Assembly (NCBI GenBank): GCA_019636755.1
Contig: JAHBWZ010000002.1
Span: forward strand, 62,001 to 126,000
Length of the DNA: 64,000 bases
From: Phycisphaeraceae bacterium
GTDB lineage: Bacteria; Planctomycetota; Phycisphaerae; Phycisphaerales; SM1A02
Reading direction: 5' to 3'
Shown here: piece by piece, positions 24,531-34,396 of the stretch
Layout: each line of letters begins with the position of its first letter
Position numbering within the stretch: the stretch's first letter is position 1
Notes under the pieces: generated by a model
Seen by the model: only the letters and a program-made list of their open reading frames with translations
What the model was told of the DNA's origin: nothing
The model's database searches: none
Program-made: the position numbers and the translations under genes

Positions 24531-27479
24531 GTGACCACCACCATGCTCTACCGCGTCGAAGTGCGTTCCCGCGCAGACATGCCCGACCCCCGCGGGGGGC
24601 TGGCGCGTGCCGAGGCCGTCGCCCTCGGACTCCCCGGCGTCCCGGATCGGATCGAGACCGCCAGCGTCTACCTGATCGAGGGCGCGCTGGAGCCGGCGAT
24701 GGTGGATCGGCTGACGCAGGCGCTGCTCGCCGATCCGGTCACGCAGGAGGCGACCGTCGGGGCGGCGCCGCCGCGCGGGACCGCGCTGATCGAAGTGCAT
24801 CCGCTTCCCGGCGTCATGGACCCGGACGCGGACGCCGTGGAACTCGCCATCCGCACGATGCTCGGCGTGGAGGCCAGCGTCCGCACCGGCGTGCGGTACG
24901 ACTTCCACGGCGGAGATCCCGCCCGCGCCCGGCACATCGCCGAACGCAGCCTCGCCAACAGCGTCATCCAGCAGATCCACGATGCCCCGTACCTGCCGGA
25001 TCGATTCCCCGTTGCCGCCGCGCGCCAGGTGACCTCGACGGAGATTCCCCTGCGCGGACTGGACGCCGACGCGCTCGATCGCCTCTCACGGGACGCGCAC
25101 CTCTTCCTCTCGACCGACGAGATGCTGGCCATCCAGGCCGAGTATCGACGCCTCGGGCGCGAACCGCGCGACATCGAACTGGAGACCCTGGCCCAGACGT
25201 GGTCCGAGCACTGCGTGCACAAGACGCTCAAGGCGACGGTGCGCTTCCACGGCGCGCTGCCCGGCGCCGCGGAACGTCCGGGACATGAAGTCCAGCCGGA
25301 CGGCTCCGTCGTCATCCGCAACCTGCTCTCGTCCACCATCGCCGCCGCGACGCGCGAACTCATGGCTTCGGGCATCGACTGGTGTCTCTCCGTGTTCGTC
25401 GACAACGCCGGCATCATCGCGTTCGACGACCGGCACGCGGTCTGCTTCAAGGTGGAGACGCACAACCACCCGTCGGCGATCGAGCCCTACGGCGGTGCGG
25501 CGACCGGCATCGGCGGCTGCATCCGGGACATCCTCGGCACCGGGCTCGGCGCGCGGCCGATTGCCGCCACCGACGTCTTCTGCGTCGCGATGCCCGACCG
25601 CGCGGCGGCGGAGGTGCCCGCCGGCTGCCTGCATCCGGCGCGGATCCTGCGACAGGTGGTCGCCGGCGTGCGCGACTACGGGAACCGGATGGGCATTCCC
25701 ACGCTGAACGGCACCGTCTGGTTCGACGACCGGTACATCGGCAACCCGCTCGTCTACTGCGGCTGCGTGGGCGTCATGCCGCGCGACCGCATCACCGGGA
25801 GCGCACAGGCGGGCGACCTCATCGTCGCGCTGGGCGGGCGCACCGGACGGGACGGCATCCACGGCGCCACGTTCTCCAGTGCGGAACTGACCGACACGCA
25901 CGCCGACGAGTTCGCGCACGCGGTGCAGATCGGCAACGCGGTGACGCAGAAGAAGATGCTCGACGCGATCATGGAGGCGCGGGACTCCGTCGATGCCGAC
26001 GGGCAGCGGCGCTGCCTCTTCCGGGCCGTCACCGACTGCGGCGCGGGCGGCTTCTCCAGCGCGGTCGGAGAGATGGGCGAGCACACCGGCGCCGTCGTGC
26101 ACCTGGAGCGCGCGCCGCTCAAGTACGCCGGTCTCTCGCCGACGGAGATCTGGATCTCCGAGGCGCAGGAGCGCATGGTGCTCGCGGTCGATGCGTCGGA
26201 CCTGGATGCACTGCGCGCAGTCTGCGATCGTCACGACGTCGAACTCTGCGTGCTGGGACGCTTCGGCACGGACGATCGGGAACTCATCCTGCGCTTCGGC
26301 GACCAGGAGGTCGGCCGGCTCTCAATGGCATTCCTGCACGACGGCCTGCCGTCGCGGGAGCGGGAGGCGCGCTTCTCGCCGGCACCCAGGCATGTCGCGG
26401 ACCCGGTGCAGCCGGCGCCCGCCGTCGAGCACGCGCTCCTCACGCTGCTGGCGGATCCCAACATCGCGTCCAAGCACTGGATCGTCCGCCAGTACGACCA
26501 CGAGGTGCAGGGCCGGACGGTCATCAAGCCGCTGACCGGCCCCGACGGTCACGGTCCCGGTGACGCGTCGGTGATCCTCCCGGTGCCGGGTTCGCGCCGC
26601 GGCCTCGCCATCGGGTGCGGGCTGGCGACCGGACTGTCACACGATCCGTATCGCATGGCGCTCGCGGGCGTGGACGAGTGCGTCCGCAACATCGTCTGCG
26701 TCGGCGGGGATCCCGCCCGCCTGGCGATCCTGGACAACTTCTGCTGGCCGTCGTGCCGCGACCCGGAGTCGATGGGATCGCTCGTGCTTGCCGCGGAGGG
26801 ATGCCGCGACGCGGCGCTGGCCTACCGCACGCCCTTCATCTCCGGCAAGGATTCGCTGAACAACCAGTTCGTCGCCGAGGACGGCACCGTCATCCGCATT
26901 CCGCCGACGCTGCTCATCTCCGGTTTCGCGATCGTGCCGGACGTCTCGTGCTGCGTGACGATGGATCTCAAGAGGCCCGGCTCGCTCCTGCTGCTCGTCG
27001 GCGTCGGCACCGGTGCACTCGGCGGCAGCCGGTACGAGCATCACTTCGGCGGCGCCGGCGGCGAACGCGATCTCCCGATGATCGACCTGGTCCTCGGCCC
27101 GCGCCTCGCGCGGTCGGTCGCGCGACTGATCGAGCATCGCCTGGTGCGCAGCGCGCACGATCTCAGCGAGGGCGGGCTGCTCGTCGCCGCCGCGGAGATG
27201 GCGATCGGCGGGGGGCTGGGCGTGGAACTGGATCCGCTGCAGGCGCCCGCGGACGGCGAGATGTCGGAGGCCGCGGAACTCTTCGGCGAGTCACCCGGCC
27301 GCTACCTGCTGGAGGTCGATCGTGCCGATCTCCCGCGCATCGATGCGCTGCTCGGCGATCTGCCGTGGGCGATCGTGGGGGAGGTGCTGAGCACGCCGGA
27401 GGTGCGGATCTCGCGCGGCGGACCGCGCCTCCCGATCGCCGATCTGCACGCCGCGTGGCACGGAACGCTCGACTGGTGA
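24531..27479 (+). CDS. purL: Phosphoribosylformylglycinamidine synthase, PurS-PurL fusion
   Basis: 982 residues; it catalyses the ATP-dependent FGAR-to-FGAM step of purine synthesis together with PurQ. The first ~85 residues look like a fused PurS domain (MLYRVEVRSR, AVALGLPGVPDRIETASVYL). The PurL body has TWSEHCVHKTLKATVRFHG, FKVETHNHPSAIEPYGGAAT, DCGAGGFSSAVGEMGEHTG and FISGKDSLNNQF. The start may be GTG 24531 or ATG 24543, the latter placing MLYRVEV at the N-terminus as in PurS. purQ follows 97 bases later on the same strand. Confidence 0.92.
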   Translation: MTTTMLYRVEVRSRADMPDPRGGLARAEAVALGLPGVPDRIETASVYLIEGALEPAMVDRLTQALLADPVTQEATVGAAPPRGTALIEVHPLPGVMDPDADAVELAIRTMLGVEASVRTGVRYDFHGGDPARARHIAERSLANSVIQQIHDAPYLPDRFPVAAARQVTSTEIPLRGLDADALDRLSRDAHLFLSTDEMLAIQAEYRRLGREPRDIELETLAQTWSEHCVHKTLKATVRFHGALPGAAERPGHEVQPDGSVVIRNLLSSTIAAATRELMASGIDWCLSVFVDNAGIIAFDDRHAVCFKVETHNHPSAIEPYGGAATGIGGCIRDILGTGLGARPIAATDVFCVAMPDRAAAEVPAGCLHPARILRQVVAGVRDYGNRMGIPTLNGTVWFDDRYIGNPLVYCGCVGVMPRDRITGSAQAGDLIVALGGRTGRDGIHGATFSSAELTDTHADEFAHAVQIGNAVTQKKMLDAIMEARDSVDADGQRRCLFRAVTDCGAGGFSSAVGEMGEHTGAVVHLERAPLKYAGLSPTEIWISEAQERMVLAVDASDLDALRAVCDRHDVELCVLGRFGTDDRELILRFGDQEVGRLSMAFLHDGLPSREREARFSPAPRHVADPVQPAPAVEHALLTLLADPNIASKHWIVRQYDHEVQGRTVIKPLTGPDGHGPGDASVILPVPGSRRGLAIGCGLATGLSHDPYRMALAGVDECVRNIVCVGGDPARLAILDNFCWPSCRDPESMGSLVLAAEGCRDAALAYRTPFISGKDSLNNQFVAEDGTVIRIPPTLLISGFAIVPDVSCCVTMDLKRPGSLLLLVGVGTGALGGSRYEHHFGGAGGERDLPMIDLVLGPRLARSVARLIEHRLVRSAHDLSEGGLLVAAAEMAIGGGLGVELDPLQAPADGEMSEAAELFGESPGRYLLEVDRADLPRIDALLGDLPWAIVGEVLSTPEVRISRGGPRLPIADLHAAWHGTLDW

Positions 27480-27576
27480 ACGCACGACCCCGGACACGGG
27501 ACCGCCGGACACTCGGAGCACTCGACCACCGATCATGCACCCAGGCCTCCTTCCCATCGATGAATCCCTCCCATCC

Positions 27577-28392
27577 ATGAAGCCGACTGCCCTCGTCATC
27601 ACGACCGCCGGAATCAACTGCGACCGGGAACTGATCGAGGCGTTCGAACTGGCCGGTGCCGAGCCGCGGTCCGTGCACCTGGCGCGGCTCATGGACGAAC
27701 CGGACCAGGTCGATCGATTCGATCTCATCGGACTCCCGGGCGGCTTCGGCTACGGTGACGCGATCGCCGCCGGTCGGATCGCCGCGGCGCTCATGCGCGA
27801 GCGTCTCTACCCGGCGTTCATGCGGGCGGTCCGGCGCGGCGTGCCGATGATCGCGCCGTGCAACGGATTCCAGACGGCCGTGCAGCTCGGCCTGCTGCCC
27901 GGCGTGGCGGCGGACGAGGACGTGTCTGCGCCGGCGGAAGCACCGGCGCCGTCGGTCGCCCTGCTGCCGAATGCGCAGGGGCGCTTCGTCGATCGCTGGG
28001 TCCGCATCGAGATCCCCGCGCAGACGCGCTGCATCTGGACGCAGGGGCTGGCGTGTGCCGGACCCGTCGCCGTCCTGCCCGTGGCGCACGGCGAGGGTCG
28101 GTTCGTGGCGCGCGATGCATCGCTCCTGGCGGAACTGGAGGCCGCCGGGCAGGTCGCCGTGCGCTACGCCGCGGATGACAATCCCAACGGGTCCGCCGCG
28201 GACATCGCCGGCATCTGCGATCCCACGGGCCTCATCCTCGGCCTGATGCCGCACCCGGAGCGGTACACGTCGTGGCTGCACCACCCGTTCTGGACGCGAC
28301 TCTCCGAGGCCGACCGCGCGGGCGATCCGCCCGGACTGGCGATGTTCCGCCAGGCGGTCCGCCACGCGACACAGGTGGCGCTCGGCGTCTGA
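27577..28392 (+). CDS. purQ: FGAM synthase glutaminase subunit
   Basis: 271 residues from ATG 27577; an upstream in-frame start (27535) would add 14. It is a class I glutamine amidotransferase that supplies ammonia to PurL. The nucleophile Cys lies in GVPMIAPCNGFQTAVQLGLL, the catalytic His and Glu in GLMPHPERY, and RGLPGGFGYGD-like residues appear as GLPGGFGYGD. It has an unusual 15-residue Ala/Pro insert (VSAPAEAPAPSVALL) after the nucleophile region. It follows purL directly and forms a two-gene unit with it. Confidence 0.92.
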   Translation: MKPTALVITTAGINCDRELIEAFELAGAEPRSVHLARLMDEPDQVDRFDLIGLPGGFGYGDAIAAGRIAAALMRERLYPAFMRAVRRGVPMIAPCNGFQTAVQLGLLPGVAADEDVSAPAEAPAPSVALLPNAQGRFVDRWVRIEIPAQTRCIWTQGLACAGPVAVLPVAHGEGRFVARDASLLAELEAAGQVAVRYAADDNPNGSAADIAGICDPTGLILGLMPHPERYTSWLHHPFWTRLSEADRAGDPPGLAMFRQAVRHATQVALGV

Positions 28393-28411
28393 GCGCCGCC
28401 GGGGGCACGCG

Positions 28412-28837
28412 TCAGGCGCGCGGCGGCGCCGCGGTCGGCGACGGCGCGAGCGCCGTCACGACCTCGGTCGATCGCTGCAGCAGCCGTTCGACCGGACAAC
28501 GGGAGGCGATCTCGCGCAGGCGGTCGCGCTGCGCGTCATCAAGATCACCCGTGAGGTCGAGGGTCACGCGCAGCGGCGCCTCCGGCGTGTCGATCCCGCC
28601 CTCCACGGTGCAGGTGACCGTGCGCAGCGGCAGGCCCTTGCGCGCGGCGTACATGCGGAGCGTGATCACCTTGCATGACGCGAGCGCCGCCAGCAGCAGT
28701 TCCGCGGGCGTGGGTCCCAGGTCCGTGCCGCCCAGGTCCGCCGGTTCATCCGCCAGCAGGTCCCATGTCCGCACCACGACCGGCGTCTGGTACTGCGCAC
28801 CGTCGTTCGTCGCCGATACCGTCCACTGCTTCGCCAT
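28412..28837 (-). CDS. OsmC/Ohr-family peroxiredoxin-like protein
   Basis: 141 residues. The two reactive cysteines of OsmC proteins are in ALASCKVITLRMYAARKG and ASRCPVERLLQ. These enzymes reduce organic hydroperoxides with a dithiol. The first ~45 residues (DLLADEPADLGGTDLGPTPAELLLAALA) also fit. ATG 28837 is chosen; a longer frame upstream is unlikely. It converges with purQ. Confidence 0.85.
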   Translation of the reverse strand: MAKQWTVSATNDGAQYQTPVVVRTWDLLADEPADLGGTDLGPTPAELLLAALASCKVITLRMYAARKGLPLRTVTCTVEGGIDTPEAPLRVTLDLTGDLDDAQRDRLREIASRCPVERLLQRSTEVVTALAPSPTAAPPRA

Positions 28838-29191
28838 GAGGGTTCCCTTCGTCGAGTCATGCAGCGATCCGCCGGCGGCCGACCGCGAGGCCATCATCGA
28901 CGGATGACCTCGCCGCGGACAGCAGGACTTCGCCCCGATCGGCACGCGATCGAGTCCGCCCGGCCTCGCGCGGTGTCGCGCGCCCGCCGACGCCTGCGGT
29001 CGTGTCGCCGGGCGACGGCCGGACGCCCCGTTCGGCGCCGGCGGAATCACCTGGCGCCGCCACCACGTCCCGGAGGACCGGCGGTGCAGCACGCAGCCTC
29101 CGGGGCGGTGCTACGCTGCCGGTCGACCGGCCGGGACCGCCCCGATCTTCTCCACGGTGATCCCTCCCGCACGCTCCTTCCCGACGCACGC

Positions 29192-30175
29192 GTGTCCCAG
29201 TTCCTCTCTCCGAAGTTCCTGCGGTTCCGCGACGCCGTGCGCCGCCCGATCGACACCGATCGACCGTGCGTCGGCTGCTCGTACAACCTGCGCGGACTGA
29301 CGCCCTTCGGCCGCTGCCCGGAGTGCGGATGCCCGATCGAACCCGGCGGCGCGGAGGTCGGCCCGCTCTTCTCCGTGCCGGTGGACGCGCGGCGGCGCCT
29401 GCGCGTCGGCATGCTCTGCTTCGGCCTGGCCCTGCTGCTCCCGTCGGCCGCAGCCGCCCTCTGGATCGCCATCGGGCTGAGCGCCCTGGGCGCGATGCTC
29501 CAGCCGGGTCTGCACCTGCTGTTCATCGCGTCCGCGGTGCTCTTCGGCGTCGGGGGCTGGCTGATCACGCCGGCGTGGACGGCGTCGGCACTCGGCCCGA
29601 TCGCGCTGCTGCGCCACGCGGGCCGATGGGGCAGCGTGCTGGTGCCGCTGGGCGCCGCCGCCGGCGTCGCGCTTGACCTTGGCACACGGCCGACGGCCAC
29701 GTGGATGACGCCCGGGCATGAACAGGTGTTCCTCATCATGGTCGCGCTCGGGCGGCTGGGCATGGCCACCGCCGCCCTCGCGCTGCTCCTGGTGACGGCG
29801 CGACTTGCCGGAGAGAGCGAACTGGATGACGAAGCGGGTTCGATCACCGCGCTGTGGTGGCTCGGCGCGGCGGTCGCGCTCATTCCCGCGCCGTTCATCC
29901 CGTCCAGTCCGCTCATGCATTCGCTGGTCTCTCTTGTCGTGATCGGCCTCGTGTACGGACCGATCCGGATGTCGATCTGTGTCCTGCGGATCGCCTCCGG
30001 TCTCGCCTGGTCGCTGCGCATGGCAGCGCAGGCGGGTTCGCGCGAAGCGCGCGTTGCCGCCACCCGCGAGGAGCTCGACGGACACTGGCGCGACCGCATC
30101 CGACCGCTCCCGACCGGCGACCCGCCGGCGCTCTCCGCTGAACCCGATGATCCGCGCCCGCATCCGCGCGGCTGA
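29192..30175 (+). CDS. Zinc-ribbon multi-pass membrane protein
   Basis: 327 residues from GTG 29192. The N-terminal zinc-ribbon motif is CVGCSYNLRGLTPFGRCPEC (two Cys pairs), a form common in planctomycete membrane proteins of unknown function. It is followed by about seven hydrophobic segments (LCFGLALLLPSAAAALWIAI, HLLFIASAVLFGVGGWLI, LGRLGMATAALALLLVTA and others). It overlaps nothing and precedes the oxidoreductase gene by 13 bases, so co-transcription is likely. Confidence 0.75.
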   Translation: MSQFLSPKFLRFRDAVRRPIDTDRPCVGCSYNLRGLTPFGRCPECGCPIEPGGAEVGPLFSVPVDARRRLRVGMLCFGLALLLPSAAAALWIAIGLSALGAMLQPGLHLLFIASAVLFGVGGWLITPAWTASALGPIALLRHAGRWGSVLVPLGAAAGVALDLGTRPTATWMTPGHEQVFLIMVALGRLGMATAALALLLVTARLAGESELDDEAGSITALWWLGAAVALIPAPFIPSSPLMHSLVSLVVIGLVYGPIRMSICVLRIASGLAWSLRMAAQAGSREARVAATREELDGHWRDRIRPLPTGDPPALSAEPDDPRPHPRG

Positions 30176-30188
30176 GTGTCCCCCGGCC

Positions 30189-31253
30189 ATGACCACCGAC
30201 GACGCCCGCACCACGACACCGGCACCCGCTCCGCCCCTCCGCTGCGCCGTCATCGGCGTGGGCCGCATGGGCCGGCACCACGCGCGCATCTACGCCCAGG
30301 GACCGGGCACGGTCCTGACCGGCGTCGTGGATCGCAGCGATGAGAACGCGCGGCGCATCACCGAGGAATGGGGGGGCACCGTCCTCCCGTCCATCGAGGC
30401 GCTGATCGCGCACGGCGTCGACGCGGTGACGATCGCCACGCCGACCGTGGCGCACCGTGACGCGGCGGAGCCGCTGCTGGCGGCGGGCGTGTCCTGCCTC
30501 ATCGAGAAGCCGCTTGCACCCGACGCGGCGACGGCCGCGGCCATCGCCGCCGCCGCCGCCCGGAGCCGCGCGGTGCTGCAGGTGGGTCACATCGTCCGGT
30601 ACGACCCCGTCATGCGCGCGATCCGCGCGGTGGGCAACCTCAACCCGCGCTTCATCGAGATGGACCGCATCAGCCCGATGACGTTCCGGAGCATCGACGT
30701 GGGCGTGGTCCTGGACATGATGATCCACGACCTCGACCTGCTGCTCATGCTCACCGGCCAGGAACCCGAGGAGGTCTCGGCGAACGCCGTCAGCGTGCTC
30801 GGCGAAGCGGAGGACGTGTGCAATGCGCGCCTCACGTTCCCGCCGGACGCCGACGGCATCCGGTGCGTCGCCAACGTCACCGCCAGCCGGCTCGCCCTCA
30901 AGACGGAACGGAAGATCCGGATCATCTCCGAGGATGCCTACTGCTCCGCCGACTTCGTCGCGCGGAAGGGCACGCTCATCCGCAAGACCGCGAACGCGGC
31001 GCAGCTTGCGGCCCTCCGCGAGCGCCTCCGGGCCTGCGAGGATCTCTCGGCGACGAACTACCTGGACCTCATCGCCGTCGAGAACCTGGAGATCGCGAAC
31101 GCCGAGCCGCTGCGGCTCCAGATCGACGACTTCCTGGACGCGGTCCGCACCGGCCGCCGGCCGCAGGTCGACGCGGAGGCGGGGTCCGCCGCCGTCCGGA
31201 CCGCCGAGCGCATCGTCGAGAGCGCCAGGCGGAACGGGATGCGGATGGTGTGA
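30189..31253 (+). CDS. Gfo/Idh/MocA-family oxidoreductase
   Basis: 354 residues. Rossmann NAD(P)-binding start CAVIGVGRMGRHHARIY, then ATPTVAHRDAA, IEKPLAPDA (EKP motif), GHIVRYDPV and MMIHDLDLLLML with the catalytic-type DxxxHD. Members act on sugars, UDP-sugars or inositols; the substrate cannot be assigned. ATG 30189 is taken; the longer frame upstream overlaps the zinc-ribbon gene. Confidence 0.88.
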   Translation: MTTDDARTTTPAPAPPLRCAVIGVGRMGRHHARIYAQGPGTVLTGVVDRSDENARRITEEWGGTVLPSIEALIAHGVDAVTIATPTVAHRDAAEPLLAAGVSCLIEKPLAPDAATAAAIAAAAARSRAVLQVGHIVRYDPVMRAIRAVGNLNPRFIEMDRISPMTFRSIDVGVVLDMMIHDLDLLLMLTGQEPEEVSANAVSVLGEAEDVCNARLTFPPDADGIRCVANVTASRLALKTERKIRIISEDAYCSADFVARKGTLIRKTANAAQLAALRERLRACEDLSATNYLDLIAVENLEIANAEPLRLQIDDFLDAVRTGRRPQVDAEAGSAAVRTAERIVESARRNGMRMV

Positions 31254-31277
31254 GCGCGCCGCGGGTAGCATGGTGCC

Positions 31278-31679
31278 ATGTCCACGCCCCGCTCCGGTGA
31301 TCCCAGGATGGGCCGCAACGTACTCGGTGGCGCGCTTGTCCCGTGCAGCATGACGCCGCTCACCGGGTTCTATCGGGACGGCTGCTGCCGCACGGGCCCG
31401 GGCGACCTGGGCGTGCACACGGTGTGCGTCGAAGTCACGGCCGCGTTCCTGGCGTTCTCGAAGGAGCGCGGCAACGATCTCACCACGCCGAACCCGGAGT
31501 TCCGATTCCCCGGACTGAAACCCGGCGACCGCTGGTGTCTCTGCGCAAGCCGCTGGCAGGAGGCGTTCCAGGCCGGCTGCGCGCCGCGCGTCATCCTGGA
31601 GGCCACGCACATGGCGACGCTGGAGTTCGTGTCGCTGGAGGACCTCAGGACGCACCGCGCCGAGGGACAGGTGTCATGA
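31278..31679 (+). CDS. DUF2237 family protein
   Basis: 133 residues. Highly conserved signature: GRNVLGGALVPCSMTPLTGF, YRDGCCRTGPGDLGVHTVC, KERGNDLTTPNPEFRFPGLK and GDRWCLCASRWQEAF, with the conserved cysteines. The function is unknown. Its stop overlaps the LapA-like gene start as ATGA. Confidence 0.9.
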   Translation: MSTPRSGDPRMGRNVLGGALVPCSMTPLTGFYRDGCCRTGPGDLGVHTVCVEVTAAFLAFSKERGNDLTTPNPEFRFPGLKPGDRWCLCASRWQEAFQAGCAPRVILEATHMATLEFVSLEDLRTHRAEGQVS

Positions 31680-31891
31680 ACCGGGTCAAGGTCGTCCTGC
31701 TGCTCCTGGTCATCCTGCTGCTCCTGGTCGCCGTTGCGCAGAACACGGCGCCCGTTCCCGCGCGCTTCCTCTGGATGACCGCGGAGATCTCCGGTGTCGT
31801 GCTGCTCTTCCTGACCGCCGCCGCGGGATTCGCGGCCGGCCTCCTGGTGGCCCTGATCGTCCGGGGCGGACCGAAGAAGCCGAAGGGATGA
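31676..31891 (+). CDS. LapA-like (DUF1049) small membrane protein
   Basis: 71 residues with two membrane helices: KVVLLLLVILLLLVAVAQN and VVLLFLTAAAGFAAGLLVAL, basic C-terminus (KKPKG). The AQNTAPVPARFLW segment fits the LapA family. It overlaps DUF2237 by four bases (ATGA), so the two are translationally coupled. Confidence 0.75.
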   Translation: MNRVKVVLLLLVILLLLVAVAQNTAPVPARFLWMTAEISGVVLLFLTAAAGFAAGLLVALIVRGGPKKPKG

Positions 31892-31955
31892 TCGCGGCGA
31901 CGGACACACGGTCCGATCGGCGGCATCGCGACGACACGGAGGCACGCACACGATC

Positions 31956-32444
31956 ATGCCGCGGTTGACGGGACGACTGGACATGCTGGATGGACGCATC
32001 ACCGCCGCGATGGCGCGGCACGGGATGCCGCTCCTGCGCATCAGCATCGGCATCGTCTTCCTCTGGTTCGGCGTGCTCAAGTTCTTCCCGGGCATCAGCC
32101 CGGCGCAGGACCTGGCGATCCGCACGATCGGACTGCTGACGCTCGGGCTTGTCCCGCCGGGCGTCTCCATCGTGCTCCTCGCCGCCTGGGAGACGCTCAT
32201 CGGCATCGGGCTGCTCTTCGGCATCTTCATGCGCGCGACGCTGCTGCTGCTCTACCTGCAGATGCTCGGCACGATGACGCCGCTGTTCCTCTTCCCGCAC
32301 GAGGTGTTCACCGTGGTCCCGGTCGTCCCGACCATGGAAGGCCAGTACATCATCAAGAACCTGGTCCTCGTGAGCGCCGGCATCGTGCTCGGCGCCACGG
32401 TCCGCGGCGGGCGGATCGTCGCGACCCCGGCCGCGCGCCGCTGA
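31956..32444 (+). CDS. DoxX/DoxD-like membrane protein
   Basis: 162 residues with about four hydrophobic segments. Typical stretches are LRISIGIVFLWFGVLKFFPG, VLLAAWETLIGIGLLFGIFM and MEGQYIIKNLVLVSAGIVLG. Related proteins are DoxX/TQO subunit-like, but enzymatic activity is not shown. It lies 64 bases after the LapA-like gene on the same strand. Confidence 0.75.
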   Translation: MPRLTGRLDMLDGRITAAMARHGMPLLRISIGIVFLWFGVLKFFPGISPAQDLAIRTIGLLTLGLVPPGVSIVLLAAWETLIGIGLLFGIFMRATLLLLYLQMLGTMTPLFLFPHEVFTVVPVVPTMEGQYIIKNLVLVSAGIVLGATVRGGRIVATPAARR

Positions 32445-32654
32445 CGGCCGCGTGCGCCGCCGCCGTCACTCGACGCCGGTCCGCAGCCGGGAATGCAGAG
32501 GCTCCGGCGGACAGCCGGCGCGGCGGTCGATGCCCGCGTCGTGCTCCACGCGGCCCGTCCGGCGCGGCACGGCGCATCGCGTTCCGTGATGGGTCTCCGG
32601 GACCGGTGGCGGGGCGCCCCGCCCCGCGCTGCATGTGCTCACCGGCGTGTCGAT

Positions 32655-34163
32655 TCAGTCCCAGTGGGCAAGAAGGTTCAGCATGTCGGCAAGGCCGACG
32701 TTGCCGTCACCGTCCAGGTCGGCGGGACAATCAACGGGCTTGCGGACCGGGCACAGGCCCCAATTGGCCAGGAGAATGAGCAGGTCCGCCGCGCCGACGA
32801 CTCCGTCATCATTCAGATCGGCGGGCGGCGCGCAGGACGCGCCGTTCAGGAGCACGGATGCGCTGCCGCTGGTCTGGTTCGCCGCGGCCACGTCCGGTCG
32901 TCCGTCGGCGTTGAAGTCGGCCAACACCACCGAACTCGGGCTGCCCGGCAGGGGCAGGTCGACCGCCGCTTCGAACGTGCCATCAGACCGGCCCTCCAGA
33001 ACCGAGAGGCTCATGCCCTGATAGTTGGCGACGAGGAGATCATTCACGCCATCACCGTTGAGGTCCGCGATCGTGACGGAATAGGCACCGGCGCCGGTCG
33101 CATAGGTGACCGCCGGCTGGAACGTTCCGTCCCCGTTGCCGAGGAGAACGGCGGTCGAGCCTTCGCCCTGGACCGCCACGACAAGGTCCGTGTGGCCATC
33201 ACCATTGAAGTCGCCGGCGACGGTCTGCAACGGCTGAATGCCCACCGGAATGTGCACGGCCTGGTGGAACGTGCCGCCTGGCATTCCCGCGAGAATGGAA
33301 ACGGTCCCGTCGAAGTAGTTCGAGACGGCGACGTCAGGATATGAGTCCCCGTTGAAGTCTCCCGCGGCCGCCGAGAACGAGAGCGACGCCGTTGCATACT
33401 CGACAGCAGGATGAAATCCTCCGCTCGCGTCGCCGAGCAGCACGTCAATGCCCGCACCACTGATCCTGGGAACGATCAGGTCGGGAGCGCCGTCGCCGTT
33501 GAGATCGGCCACGGTGATCGTGGAAGGACTCCCGGCGACGCTGTACTGGACCGCGTCGCTGAGTGCGCCATCCGGGCCTCCGAGAAGGACCGCGATGGAA
33601 TTGCTGAACTCGTTTGCGCTGACGATGTCGGGGCTGCCGTCGTTGTTCAGGTCGACGACTGCGATATGGACCGGCCTGGATCCGACCGGGATGCGCCTTC
33701 CCGGCTGCAGTGATCCATCAGCATTGCTCATGAACACGGAGAGATCATTGCTGTCGAGATTCGCGACGATGAGATCGGATCGCCCGTTGCCGTTCAGGTC
33801 CGCCGATCGGATCGGCGCCGGGAAGTCGCCGGTGGATGAGTGGGACGCGTCGCCGAACGTTCCGTCGCCGTTGCCCAGCAGGACCGACGCGGTCTGACTG
33901 AGGATGTTCGTGACGGCGAGATCAGGGATGCCGTCGCCATTGAAGTCACCAGCCACCAGCCCCGCAGGCATCGAGCCGGCGGCGTAGTGAACTGCCATCG
34001 CGAAGACCGGCGGGCATCCGGCGGAGGCCGCGCCGGCAGCAAGCAGCGCTGCCCCCGCGGCGCAGGAGGCCGCCTCCAGGACGCGCCGGTGCCGGGGGGC
34101 GCACGCGGTCCGCGGGCAATGCATGCGAGTGCTCGCACCCGGTCTTCCCGTCTCGTGTGACAT
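32655..34163 (-). CDS. Exported FG-GAP/VCBS-repeat protein with dockerin tail
   Basis: 502 residues. Signal peptide (LEAASCAAGAALLAAGAASA) followed by about seven FG-GAP/VCBS-type units with motifs such as GDFNGDGIPDLAV, ADLNGNGRSDLIV and GDFNGDGHTDLVV, which should form a beta-propeller that binds calcium. It ends in a GC-type dockerin pair (DLNDDGVVGAADLLILLANW, DLDGDGNVGLADMLNLLAHW). Expected extracellular or outer-envelope. The start may lie at ATG 34163. Confidence 0.88.
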   Translation of the reverse strand: MSHETGRPGASTRMHCPRTACAPRHRRVLEAASCAAGAALLAAGAASAGCPPVFAMAVHYAAGSMPAGLVAGDFNGDGIPDLAVTNILSQTASVLLGNGDGTFGDASHSSTGDFPAPIRSADLNGNGRSDLIVANLDSNDLSVFMSNADGSLQPGRRIPVGSRPVHIAVVDLNNDGSPDIVSANEFSNSIAVLLGGPDGALSDAVQYSVAGSPSTITVADLNGDGAPDLIVPRISGAGIDVLLGDASGGFHPAVEYATASLSFSAAAGDFNGDSYPDVAVSNYFDGTVSILAGMPGGTFHQAVHIPVGIQPLQTVAGDFNGDGHTDLVVAVQGEGSTAVLLGNGDGTFQPAVTYATGAGAYSVTIADLNGDGVNDLLVANYQGMSLSVLEGRSDGTFEAAVDLPLPGSPSSVVLADFNADGRPDVAAANQTSGSASVLLNGASCAPPADLNDDGVVGAADLLILLANWGLCPVRKPVDCPADLDGDGNVGLADMLNLLAHWD

Positions 34164-34396
34164 CTGGTGTGCTCCCTGGTCCGGAGTGCCCGGGCAGTCG
34201 CCGGAGTCCGGTTGTCAGAGACACCCGGACCGCGATCCGCCGGCATCGACGTGGCTCGGCGGCCTTCATGACCATTCTCCGCCTGACGCGGAGGAAGCAC
34301 AAGGTTCCGGCACCCGGATTCCGGTCGCCGCGGAGCCATGGATCGTCGTGGGACCGCGCCAGGGCTCTGCACCCGGTCACCGGGCCCGCTCGCACC

